A stretch of 39,069 bases of DNA from Sanguibacter inulinus (GTDB lineage Bacteria; Actinomycetota; Actinomycetes; Actinomycetales; Cellulomonadaceae), in NCBI RefSeq assembly GCF_013415325.1, contig NZ_JACBYE010000041.1:1-39069 (forward strand), in the 5' to 3' direction. A program made the translations under genes and the position numbers. This document shows positions 16,801 to 24,245 of the stretch, in pieces (within the stretch, counting starts at the first letter, position 1; each line of letters starts with the position of its first letter). The notes under the pieces are model-generated. The model saw only the letters and a program-made list of their open reading frames with translations. It was not told the origin of the DNA and made no database searches.

Positions 16801-17015
16801 AGGCGGAACGACAGCTCGACACCGAGCGCGGGGATCCACTGCACGACCTCGGTCGGGTGGTCGCCGTCCATGACGCGGCTGGTCTGGGTGAGCGCGTAGA
16901 CCGCGGCCGACGCGGGGGCGAGCGCCATGACGAGGAAGGCCCGGCGGCCCAGCCAGGAGACCAGTGCGGGCGCGGCAAGTGCCATGACGACGTGGGCAAC
17001 GAGCAAGAGCAGCAC
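13863..17015 (-). CDS. mrpA: Mrp Na+/H+ antiporter subunit A fused to B
   Basis: This 1050-residue protein carries the NuoL-like proton channel (about 100-420; conserved [16 protein letters not shown] and [26 protein letters not shown]), the DUF4040/MrpB-N region (about 610-700), and a C-terminal MnhB domain (about 880-990; [19 protein letters not shown]). No separate mrpB is present, so this is the A/B fusion common in actinobacteria. GTG 17013-17015 follows CGGAGCGGAC on the minus strand and removes a non-hydrophobic extension seen from the farther start. It is the first gene of the six-gene operon. Confidence 0.95.
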   Translation of the reverse strand: [1050 protein letters not shown]

Positions 17016-17329
17016 GTCCGCTCCGTCCTGTTGTGGGCGGGTGGTCGGTCGGCCCCACGACGCGGGCAGGGCTCGATGGCCAGCGCGCACCCAGGGCAAG
17101 GTGGAGTTGTGGGGATCAGTTTACCAAGGCATGGCCTCGGACCGAGCCACCCGTGGCTCCGGTGGACTCCATTCTGGGGTACACAGGGGCTCTGCGCCCG
17201 GGCTGGGCGCAGCACCTCGGCGCGGGCCCACCGCGAGACGAGACGAACGCCACGCCGCGGCCCTGAGGACAAGGCGCAGATCTCGACCAGAAGCCGCAGC
17301 GGTGCGGACGTTCTCGGGCTAGATGCCCC
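17016..17329. other. 314-bp gap upstream of mrpA
   Basis: No gene is visible. On the minus strand TAAACT (17124-17119) is a possible -10 for the mrp operon, giving a leader of about 100 nt; no good -35 is seen. CTGCGCCC and GGGCGCAG (17192-17199 and 17205-17212) form an 8-bp hairpin that may terminate the leftward hypothetical gene at 17330. Confidence 0.4.
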
Positions 17330-18460
17330 TCAGACGTCGTCGGGTTCGACGAGGAACTCGTCCTGGTCGACGATCTCGCCGCCGACGGCGACGTGGACCG
17401 CCCGGGTGAGGGCTGCGACCACCCCGGCCGCACGGGTCCTGGACACCCTGTGCTCGAAGGACGGGAGCTCGCGCTGCCAGTCCACGAGGTCGTCGGGGGT
17501 CCAGCGCACCTGGTAGGCGATCGCACCGTCGACGGCCCACTCGAGGCCGCGCAGGACGAGCGGGAGCTGCTCGACGCCGCTGACCTCGACCGAGACGAGA
17601 CCGTCGTCGCCCAGGTCGACCTCGACGGCGTAGGCGGACAGCGTCCGCGGGCCTGTCAGGGCAGCGATGTCTGCGTCTTCGGCGCGGGCGTGCAGGGCCG
17701 CGAGCTGCTCGGGCGTGAGCGGTCCGTCAGGCTCGACCGGGACCGTGCCGGCTGTCTGCGGCGGCCCCTGCCAGGGCGTGCCTGTGCTCGCGAGGCGGGC
17801 GCTGCCGTCGGCCTGGGCGCACACCGCGAGGGCCGCGTCGGGTGAGAGCCACACGTCGGAGTACACGGTGAGGTCGACCGAGACCGCAGGGTCGGGCACG
17901 ACGAAGCGGGGCTCCGTGGCACCGAGGTCGAAGCGGACCGCGCCGCAGAGCCGCCGGGCTACCGCGACCAGCCAGGACGCGACCCGCGCCTCTTCACGGA
18001 TCGGGAAGGCCTCGGAGTAGACGCGCGCCAGGCCGTCCCTGTCGCCGCCGCCCTGGAAGGGCGCAGCACCGCGCTCCCGCGGGCAGAGCACCTCGTAGAC
18101 CATGCCGACAGGTCCGTCGAAACCGAGGGCCATACCGTCGTCGCTCGCCGGTGCGTAGGGCCCGGAGATGGTCGTGTGCCGTGAGGTGCGCAGCGTCCCA
18201 GGCACGAGCCTGTCGTGCACCTCGCTGCCCCTGCTCCCGCGGCCGGCCTTCGTCTGGACCACCTCGGGCGGAGTCTCCCACCGGGTCGCGGGGAACCTCG
18301 ACAGGGCGAGGGCCTCGATCTCGGAGGGGTCGACGTCCTCGTCGACCGCCAGCAGGTGACGGACGTAGAGGTCGGCGATCGGGTGCTCGCTGCTCCCGGG
18401 CAGCGGCACCAGCTCGGGTCGCGGGCCGTCGTCGGGGGGCAGGTCCTGCTCGTCGGTCAC
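17330..18460 (-). CDS. Hypothetical protein, coupled to dcd (paralogue of 25550-26446)
   Basis: This 376-residue soluble protein has no recognised catalytic motif or membrane segment. GTG 18458-18460 starts 2 nt after the dcd stop, with GAGG inside the end of dcd, which suggests translational coupling; the in-frame extension upstream overlaps dcd and is rejected. The middle (about 140-225; EEARVASWLVAVARRLCGAVRF, VVPDPAVSVDLTVYSDVWLSPDAAL) and the C-terminus (IAYQVRWTPDDL, GVVAALTRAVHVAVGG) align by eye with the hypothetical protein at 25550-26446. Both look like members of one actinobacterial family of unknown function. No function is assigned. Confidence 0.7.
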   Translation of the reverse strand: MTDEQDLPPDDGPRPELVPLPGSSEHPIADLYVRHLLAVDEDVDPSEIEALALSRFPATRWETPPEVVQTKAGRGSRGSEVHDRLVPGTLRTSRHTTISGPYAPASDDGMALGFDGPVGMVYEVLCPRERGAAPFQGGGDRDGLARVYSEAFPIREEARVASWLVAVARRLCGAVRFDLGATEPRFVVPDPAVSVDLTVYSDVWLSPDAALAVCAQADGSARLASTGTPWQGPPQTAGTVPVEPDGPLTPEQLAALHARAEDADIAALTGPRTLSAYAVEVDLGDDGLVSVEVSGVEQLPLVLRGLEWAVDGAIAYQVRWTPDDLVDWQRELPSFEHRVSRTRAAGVVAALTRAVHVAVGGEIVDQDEFLVEPDDV

Positions 18461-18462
18461 GC

Positions 18463-19038
18463 TCAGACCTCGGTGCGGTGGAAGCTCTGCCAGGACCGCG
18501 AGGCTGTCGGGCCGCGCTGCCCCTGGTAGCGCGAGCCGTACTGCTCGGAGCCGTAGGGGTGCTCGGCGGGCGAGGACAGCCTGAAGAAGCACAGCTGGCC
18601 GATCTTCATCCCGGGCCACAGCAGGATCGGCAGCGTCGCGACGTTGCTCAGCTCGAGGGTGACGTGCCCGGAGAACCCGGGGTCGATGAACCCGGCGGTC
18701 GAGTGCGTGAGCAGCCCGAGCCGTCCGAGGGACGACTTGCCCTCGAGGCGCGCCGCGACGTCGTCGGGCAGCGTGACGGCCTCGTAGGTCGAGCCGAGCA
18801 CGAACTCGCCCGGGTGCAGGATGAAGGACTCACCCTGCTCGACCTCGACGGCGCGCGTGAGGTCGGGCTGGTCGGCGGCCGGGTCGATGAAGGGGTACTT
18901 GTGGTTGTCGAACAACCTGAAGAACTTGTCGAGGCGGACATCGATGCTCGACGGCTGGATCATCTCCGGCGCGTAGGGGTCGAGCCTGACGCGTCCGAGG
19001 TCGAGCTCGGCGCGGATGTCACGGTCTGAGAGCAGCAC
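18463..19038 (-). CDS. dcd: dCTP deaminase
   Basis: This 191-residue trimeric enzyme converts dCTP to dUTP (or to dUMP in bifunctional forms) for thymidylate synthesis. The family signatures [16 protein letters not shown], the catalytic segment [33 protein letters not shown] (split here as two motifs around the active Glu/Ser region) and a Gln/Tyr-rich C-terminal lid ([14 protein letters not shown]) are all present. The start is GTG 19036-19038. TACCGT lies 6 nt before it, so the mRNA may be leaderless. The next gene begins 2 nt after its stop. Confidence 0.96.
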   Translation of the reverse strand: MLLSDRDIRAELDLGRVRLDPYAPEMIQPSSIDVRLDKFFRLFDNHKYPFIDPAADQPDLTRAVEVEQGESFILHPGEFVLGSTYEAVTLPDDVAARLEGKSSLGRLGLLTHSTAGFIDPGFSGHVTLELSNVATLPILLWPGMKIGQLCFFRLSSPAEHPYGSEQYGSRYQGQRGPTASRSWQSFHRTEV

Positions 19039-19044
19039 CCTGCA

Positions 19045-19050
19045 ACGGTA
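19045..19050 (-). promoter_or_regulatory. -10 element for leaderless dcd
   Basis: TACCGT on the minus strand ends 6 nt before the dcd GTG, the spacing expected if transcription starts at the first base of the start codon. No clear -35 and no Shine-Dalgarno are seen. Confidence 0.45.
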
Positions 19051-19162
19051 GCCGATCTGACCTGAGGGCTGGCGGCCGTGAGCAGCCCAGACGGCCGCGT
19101 CCTGACGAGGCCCGGGGACCGGGTGCCGTGTGACGGATGCCGAGGCCAGACCGGGGCCGGGA

Positions 19163-19182
19163 CCTGGCTCTCCAGGGCCAGG
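19163..19182 (-). terminator. Hairpin downstream of the TM2 gene
   Basis: CCTGGC (19163-19168) and GCCAGG (19177-19182) form a stem around 8 nt. It lies between the TM2 gene and dcd, just past the 16-bp tandem repeat. Confidence 0.45.
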
Positions 19183-19189
19183 CCCCTCT

Positions 19190-19237
19190 GTGGAGTGGTG
19201 CTTCCGTGGAGTGGTGCCTCCGTGGTGCGGAAGCTCC
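19190..19237. repeat. 16-bp tandem repeat directly after the TM2 gene stop
   Basis: GTGGAGTGGTGCTTCC (19190-19205) and GTGGAGTGGTGCCTCC (19206-19221) differ at one base. A diverged third unit (19222-19237) abuts the TM2 gene stop codon (TCA, 19238-19240). Confidence 0.7.
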
Positions 19238-19885
19238 TCAGCCGCGCAGCGGTCGACCGCTCGCGTCGCGCGAGTAGCTGCCGGTCTTCGAGACGAGATA
19301 GAGGATCCCCTCGATCAGTCCCCAGAGGCTCGTGACCGCCGCGAAGATGCCGAGCGAGAGCACGGTGACCAGCAGCATGATCATCCCGATGCCCGTGTGC
19401 CCCGTGTAGAAGCGGTGGATGCCGAAGGCCCCGAGGAAGATCCCGAGGAGCCCCGCGACCACCCGCGACTTCGCGTACGGGTCCTCCTGGACCCACTGCC
19501 CGGGGTACGGCTGCGCGGGGTGAGGCTGCGCAGCGTAGGGCTGAGCAGGGTAGGGCTGGCCAGCGGGCGGGTAGCCGCCGGGCGCCTGCGCGTAGCCCGG
19601 CTGGTTCTGCGGGTAGCCCGGCTGCTGCGGGGCCTGCGGGGGCGTGTACCCAGACCAGCTTCCGCCCTGCTGGCCCTGCGCCCCCGTCTGCCCGGGGTAC
19701 GGCGAGGCGTACGGCGTCGACGGTTCTGCCGGGGTCGACGGCTTGTCGAGGCTGTAGCCGTACTGCGCCGTCGGGGGCTCCTGCGACGACGGCCCGGAGG
19801 CCCCGGCAGGCCGCATCCACTCGGGTCGCTCGTGCTCGGGCACGGGCTCTGACGGGACCGACCCGTAGCCTGAAGAGCTGCTCAC
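19238..19885 (-). CDS. TM2-domain membrane protein with P/G/Y/Q-rich N-terminus
   Basis: This 215-residue protein starts with about 130 residues of disordered Pro/Gly/Tyr/Gln-rich sequence (repeated [18 protein letters not shown] type). A TM2 domain (about 140-205) follows: two helices joined by [16 protein letters not shown]2 proteins are small inner-membrane proteins of unclear role. GTG 19883-19885 is the start; GGGAG is 13 nt upstream, so initiation signals are weak. The gene diverges from tRNA-Gly. It is the third protein in the window with a long aromatic-spaced low-complexity cytoplasmic tail. Confidence 0.85.
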   Translation of the reverse strand: MSSSSGYGSVPSEPVPEHERPEWMRPAGASGPSSQEPPTAQYGYSLDKPSTPAEPSTPYASPYPGQTGAQGQQGGSWSGYTPPQAPQQPGYPQNQPGYAQAPGGYPPAGQPYPAQPYAAQPHPAQPYPGQWVQEDPYAKSRVVAGLLGIFLGAFGIHRFYTGHTGIGMIMLLVTVLSLGIFAAVTSLWGLIEGILYLVSKTGSYSRDASGRPLRG

Positions 19886-19916
19886 TTGTCGTTTGCTCCC
19901 GTCGTATGGGTATGAT
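19886..19916 (+). promoter_or_regulatory. tRNA-Gly promoter
   Basis: TTGTCG (19886-19891) and TATGAT (19911-19916) are separated by 19 nt, and the tRNA starts 26 nt past the -10. It overlaps the start region of the divergent TM2 gene. Confidence 0.45.
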
Positions 19917-19941
19917 CGTCGTCGCGCGAAGGTTGCGCAGT

Positions 19942-20015
19942 GCGGATGTAGTTCAATGGTAGAACTTCAGCTTCCCAAGCTGATAGCGCGGGTTCGATTC
20001 CCGTCATCCGCTCCA
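19942..20015 (+). tRNA. tRNA-Gly (anticodon CCC)
   Basis: A full cloverleaf is visible: acceptor GCGGATG pairs with CATCCGC, D-arm with AATGGTA, anticodon stem TCAGC/GCTGA around loop TTCCCAA (anticodon CCC), and T-arm GCGGGTTCGATTCCCGT. CCA is encoded (20013-20015). It reads GGG codons. Confidence 0.95.
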
Positions 20016-20034
20016 CAGCAGGTCAGGACGTGTC

Positions 20035-22050
20035 TCACCCGTCGACCTCCACCCCGAAGAGCCCGACCAGCTCAGCCAGCCCGGTCTCGTATCCCTGTCC
20101 CACGGCGCGGAACCTCCACGTGTCCCCTCGCCGGTACAGGACGGCCAAGACCATCGACCGCTCGACGGTGCCTGCGTCGAGCGTCGACCGGACCTCCTGA
20201 GCCCCGTCGGAACCACGCAGCACGAGCTCGAGCGGGCCGATATCCCCGAAGGTGACGTCCCCTGAGGTCGCCGCGGCGACGACGACGCGGGTCACCCCCT
20301 CCGGCAGCATCTCGAGGTCGACGTCGACGAGGGACTCGTCAGGGATCTCTGCCAGCACCGAGACCGACCCGCTCGGGTGGGACGGGGCGTTGAAGAACAC
20401 CAGTCCCGAGTCGTCGAGGACCCGCTCGGAGTCGTCGGTGAGGAAGGCGACGACGTCGACCTCCGCTGGTCCGTCGCCGCGGCGGACGCTGAGCGACCAC
20501 TGCTCGAGGTCAGGGAGGTCGACCACCCCACCTCGGGGCAGGACCGGGACCTCCACGGCTCTCGAGTCCCCGTGAGGCGCGGCGGAGGCCGTCGCGCTGG
20601 TCACCTCGGTCTCGTCCGACGGGGTGACCACGCCGCGAGCGGTGGTCAGACCTCCGGGCACGGCGACGGGCGCTCCCCTGCCGCCCAGTGACGTCACCTC
20701 TGGCAGCCCCACCCGCGTCGTCCGCAGGTGCTCCCGTGCTGTCGCGCTCGTGGGGGCCTGTGGCTCGGAAGAGCTCCGAGGCTCTGTCGCCGTCAGCGTC
20801 GCCGGGTCGAGGTGGTCGATCGCCGCCATGCTCTCGATACGAGCCCACCGGGGGTCTGACGTCGCGCCCCGGAGCGCGACGACGTCGGTGACGGCGGCCG
20901 TGAGGTTCACCGCGGCACGACCGCCCGCTCCCACGACGCGTGCCCTGACCTCCGATGACTCGGCATGCGTCCCACCCACCACCAGGACCCGTCTGCCCGC
21001 GAGCAACCCGTCGGGCTCCGGCGTGGAGGCGGGCGGAACGGTCCCGGCGGGTGCAGCACCCGGTGCCACTGCCGGGCGAACCCGTGCTGCTGCGGGACGA
21101 GCCACCCTGTCGGCCACGCGGGTGCCGGGTGCGACGCGTGCGACGAGGTCCCGGAACCTGCGCTCGTCGATCACGGGGATCCCGTGCGCACGCGCCGCGG
21201 CCAGCTTGCGCGTCCCGGAGCCCGGCTCGTCGCAGACCACGACGGAGGTCCGCGAGCTGGCCGAGTTCATGACGTCCAGACCGGCGTCGCCCGCGATCCG
21301 CACGAGCGTCTCTCGTCCTGACGGGGAGGCCCCGGTGAAGACGACCTTCATGCCCTGGACCAACGAGGACGTACCGTCCCAGCGCCCGGGCCACACCCAG
21401 TCGCAGGGGGTCCGCGGTGCCGGCGCCGGGCGCACAGGCCCGCCTCCCGGTGCGTCGCCGTCGCAGGCCGTGAGTGGCAGAGGCATGCCCAGGCTGTCGG
21501 CCGCGACCAGGGAGTGGCGCAAGATCTCGACGAGCACGCGGACGTCGTCTTCGGCGTCGTGCGCCCGCAGCTGTGCGACACCCCAGTAGGCGGCGACGCT
21601 CGCGAGCGTGAGGTTGGGGAGCGGGAGATCGAGCCTGCGGCTCAGCACCAGGGTGCAGAGCCGCTGGGCGACCGAGAGGGGCGCACGCGCACGGTGGGAC
21701 TCAGCCGACAGGAAGCCCCAGTCGAAGCGCGCGTTGTGCGCGACGAGCACACGACCTCGGACGAGATCGTCGAGCGCGCCGACCACCTCGGGATACTGCG
21801 GGGCCCCGGCGAGCCGTTCCCGGGTGAGCCCATGGACGTGGACGGGGCCGGGGTCGCACCCTGGGTCGAGGAGGCTGGACCAGGACCGCCCGACGGAGCC
21901 GTCAGGCTCGACCTGGGTCACCGCGACCTGGAGCACCCTGTGGTGGTTCGGGCTCAGGCCCGAGGTCTCGACGTCGACGACCGCGTACCCGTGCCTGTAC
22001 CGGCTCGCGACGCTCGCGGGCAGCAGCCCTCGCTGTGCGGACACACTCAT
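20035..22050 (-). CDS. DnaQ-like exonuclease - BRCT - BRCT - TerD fusion
   Basis: This 671-residue protein joins four modules. A DEDDh 3'-5' exonuclease (about 20-185) has Exo I D26/E28 in VVDVETSGL, Exo II D110 in HNARFD and Exo III H164/D169 in HDAEDD, so it looks catalytically complete. A BRCT domain (about 230-305; MKVVFTGASPSGRETLVRIA) and a weaker second BRCT (about 350-415) follow. After a Ser/Thr/Pro-rich linker comes a TerD domain (about 500-671; VDVVAFLTDD...DDSGLVFFN), the Ca2+-binding module of tellurite/stress-response proteins. ATG 22048-22050 is chosen; GGGGGA lies about 8 nt upstream. No other ter gene is nearby. A DNA-end or nucleotide-stress role is inferred. Confidence 0.88.
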   Translation of the reverse strand: MSVSAQRGLLPASVASRYRHGYAVVDVETSGLSPNHHRVLQVAVTQVEPDGSVGRSWSSLLDPGCDPGPVHVHGLTRERLAGAPQYPEVVGALDDLVRGRVLVAHNARFDWGFLSAESHRARAPLSVAQRLCTLVLSRRLDLPLPNLTLASVAAYWGVAQLRAHDAEDDVRVLVEILRHSLVAADSLGMPLPLTACDGDAPGGGPVRPAPAPRTPCDWVWPGRWDGTSSLVQGMKVVFTGASPSGRETLVRIAGDAGLDVMNSASSRTSVVVCDEPGSGTRKLAAARAHGIPVIDERRFRDLVARVAPGTRVADRVARPAAARVRPAVAPGAAPAGTVPPASTPEPDGLLAGRRVLVVGGTHAESSEVRARVVGAGGRAAVNLTAAVTDVVALRGATSDPRWARIESMAAIDHLDPATLTATEPRSSSEPQAPTSATAREHLRTTRVGLPEVTSLGGRGAPVAVPGGLTTARGVVTPSDETEVTSATASAAPHGDSRAVEVPVLPRGGVVDLPDLEQWSLSVRRGDGPAEVDVVAFLTDDSERVLDDSGLVFFNAPSHPSGSVSVLAEIPDESLVDVDLEMLPEGVTRVVVAAATSGDVTFGDIGPLELVLRGSDGAQEVRSTLDAGTVERSMVLAVLYRRGDTWRFRAVGQGYETGLAELVGLFGVEVDG

Positions 22051-22156
22051 CCTGCATTCCCCCTGCTCGACCTCGGCCAGCACACCGCGCCACGGCCTGT
22101 CCGGCCTGGAGACGTCGGTTCGCGACACACCGTACCGTCTGCGCCGGGCACCGAGG

Positions 22157-22750
22157 CTACTTCCTGAACACCCAGTGCCACGGTTCGCGTGGGGTGTCCT
22201 CGACGAAGCCGTAACGTCCGCCGTTGGCGCGCATCCAGGCCTGGCCCGCGGCGTCCAGGTCGAGGTCTGCGGCGATGCCCCAGCCGTGCGGGCTGGTCCC
22301 GGGCTCGGCTGCGAGGCCACCCTGGCTGTAGAGACCCTTGCGCTCGGCGACGTCGACCTGCGCGTCGTAGGAGCGGTACGAGTCGGTGACGCCGATGGTC
22401 ACGCCGTCCTTGGCGGCGTCGGCGATCACCTGCTCGAGGGCCGTCGCCGCGGGTGCCCACAGCCTGTGCCCCGTCTGCCCGACGCTCGCGAGCGCCTCAC
22501 GCGGGACGTTGCCGTTGCCGTACGGGAGCAGGTCGGAGGGGACGCCGGAGGTCCACGAGCCCGTCGAGGCCGCGGGGGTGCCCGTCGTCGCTGCCTCGGT
22601 CGCCGTGGTCTCGTCGACGGCCTGGGCGAGGACGTCGCCGAAGGTACCCGTGCCCATCGTCCCGGTCGCCGGCTGCGTGGCAGGCGCGAAGGAGCTCATG
22701 GTCGCCTGGATCGCAGCCATCCGCTGCGAGATCGCGACGATCCCGTCCAC
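22157..22750 (-). CDS. M15 (VanY-type) peptidase with FlgJ-like N-terminus
   Basis: This 197-residue putative peptidoglycan peptidase has the M15/VanY zinc motif SPHGWGIAADLDLD (His and Asp ligands) and the late PWHWVF His. Conserved VTDSYRSYDAQVDVAERKG precedes them. GTG 22748-22750 follows AGGAGG at 7 nt, an unusually clear ribosome site here. The N-terminus VDGIVAISQRMAAIQATMSSF, then an Ala/Thr-rich stretch with TFGDVLAQAV, resembles the N-terminal segment of actinobacterial flagellar-cluster hydrolases, and there is no signal peptide. Export by a flagellar route is therefore possible, but no flagellar gene is in the window. Confidence 0.8.
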   Translation of the reverse strand: MDGIVAISQRMAAIQATMSSFAPATQPATGTMGTGTFGDVLAQAVDETTATEAATTGTPAASTGSWTSGVPSDLLPYGNGNVPREALASVGQTGHRLWAPAATALEQVIADAAKDGVTIGVTDSYRSYDAQVDVAERKGLYSQGGLAAEPGTSPHGWGIAADLDLDAAGQAWMRANGGRYGFVEDTPREPWHWVFRK

Positions 22751-22875
22751 TGGTCTCCTCCTGCTGGTCGCTCGTGCGCACGTCCCGTCGGCTGGGAGTC
22801 GTGCGCACGACTCATCGGCCAGGGGTCCGCGGGCATGAGCGGTCTGACGGGAGTCGGCGCTGGCGGTCCGCGGTC

Positions 22876-22977
22876 TGGTCGCGGCTCCCACCACGCTCGC
22901 GGCTCCTAGCGCGCTCGCGGCTCCCAGCGCGCTCGTGGCTCCCGCCGTCCTAGCGGCTCCCAGCACGCTCGCGGGCC
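22876..22977. repeat. 18-bp tandem repeat spanning the acyltransferase stop codon
   Basis: Five 18-nt units run from 22876 to 22965, for example CGCTCGCGGCTCCTAGCG (22894-22911) and CGCTCGCGGCTCCCAGCG (22912-22929), with a further partial unit inside the coding end. On the minus strand each encodes E-R-A-G-S-R-like peptides; in one unit GAG is TAG, which is the stop codon (22952-22950). Confidence 0.85.
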
Positions 22978-24245
22978 TCTCGGGGCCGGCTGCCGCTGCC
23001 TGCCCTGCGCCGGACCCTGTCCGTCCCCGCGAGCACACCCCACAGGCTCAGCCCCAGGACGGCGTACCAGAGCGGCCGGGAGGCCCACCAGGCACCGCTG
23101 CCGGGGTCGGGGAAGGGCACGTGCAGGAGCAGCAGGACACCGGTGACGACCACCATGACGGGCAGGTGCCACAAGAACGCCCGCATCGAGGCGCCGGAGG
23201 CGACGTCGAGCACCCGTGCCACCCGCGGCCGCTCGAGCAGCGGCGCGACGACGGGGCGCAGCAGCAGGGCGACGGGGATCTGCACGAGGGTGAGGAGCAG
23301 CGGGACCGTCCCGGGCGGGCTGAAGTTCGAGCGCTCCCCCGACAGCCCGATCATCGACTCGGGCCACATCGGCGAGGCGGTCACGGCGACGAGTGCCACG
23401 AAGGCCAGCAGGGCCCACCACGCGACCGTGGACCTGCGCATCCGCTGGAGCGACCCGTCGGCGTAGGCGAAGCCGATCTGCTGGGCCGTCCCCCACACGA
23501 AGAGGTAGTTGAAGGTACCGACGGCCGAGCTGTCGGTCGCGATCCGCACGAGCTCGACGACGACCACGGCGACCGAGAGCGCGACGACGACCCACCACCT
23601 GTAGCGCGCGTGCAGGCGGAGCATCACCGGGGCGACAGCGGCGAGGGCCGCGAAGACGGCGACGAACCACAGCGGCATGACCACCACGACGGCGACGGTC
23701 CGGGTGAGACCGGCCGGGGCACCGAGTGCGAGTGCGATCCCCACGGCGACGGCGACGAGCAGCACGAAGGGGATCAGCGGCAGGAACAGACCGCTGAGCC
23801 GACGCCGCAGGAAGACGCCCCAGAGACGACCGAAGGACGGGGTGCGTCCTGTGCGCGCCGTCTCGCGCTCGACGACGCGCGACCAGCTGGTCGCGTTCGA
23901 GAAGCCACCGACGAAGAAGAACAGCGGGATGAGCACCAGGACCCAGGTGAGGGGCCACATCCAGCGCTCAATGTTGAGGATGTTGTCGACGGCGAGCCCG
24001 CCGTCGTCGTCCCGGCCGATCGCGGCCATCGTCCAGTGCCCGACGACGACCGCCCCCAGGGCGAGGGTGCGCAGCAGGTCGGCGAAGCGGTCGCGGGGCG
24101 CGGGAGAGGTCGGGGCGGAGGAGGTCTGCGCGGAAGAGGTCAGCGCAGGAGAGCTCGCCGCCGGAGACGTCGGCGCGGGCTCGACCGGTGCTGGCGCAGC
24201 CGGGACAGCATCTCGTCCGTGGGGCGCTTCAGGCGTCGTGCTCAG
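22950..24245 (-). CDS. Acyltransferase 3 family membrane protein (CTG start)
   Basis: This 431-residue multi-pass O-acyltransferase-like protein has about 10 membrane helices. After a Pro/Ser/Thr/Ala-rich N-terminus (about 55 residues) comes the family opening RDRFADLLRTLALGAVVVGH with the conserved His. The frame stays open upstream of the first ATG (24029), which would cut this motif, and contains no ATG, GTG or TTG. CTG 24243-24245 fits: GGAGG lies 8 nt upstream and CTGA overlaps the pirin stop. Likely substrate is a cell-surface sugar or lipid; unknown. The C-terminus is basic and runs into an 18-bp tandem repeat that also carries the stop. Confidence 0.75.
   Translation of the reverse strand: MSTTPEAPHGRDAVPAAPAPVEPAPTSPAASSPALTSSAQTSSAPTSPAPRDRFADLLRTLALGAVVVGHWTMAAIGRDDDGGLAVDNILNIERWMWPLTWVLVLIPLFFFVGGFSNATSWSRVVERETARTGRTPSFGRLWGVFLRRRLSGLFLPLIPFVLLVAVAVGIALALGAPAGLTRTVAVVVVMPLWFVAVFAALAAVAPVMLRLHARYRWWVVVALSVAVVVVELVRIATDSSAVGTFNYLFVWGTAQQIGFAYADGSLQRMRRSTVAWWALLAFVALVAVTASPMWPESMIGLSGERSNFSPPGTVPLLLTLVQIPVALLLRPVVAPLLERPRVARVLDVASGASMRAFLWHLPVMVVVTGVLLLLHVPFPDPGSGAWWASRPLWYAVLGLSLWGVLAGTDRVRRRAGSGSRPREARERAGSR

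Noticed and set aside
19942-20034. tRNA-Gly as an integration site
   Set aside because: No partial tRNA duplicate was found downstream and the adjacent gene is not an integrase.
24027-24029. ATG at 24029 as the acyltransferase start
   Set aside because: It would remove the conserved first helix motif with its His; clear coding sequence continues upstream to the CTG.
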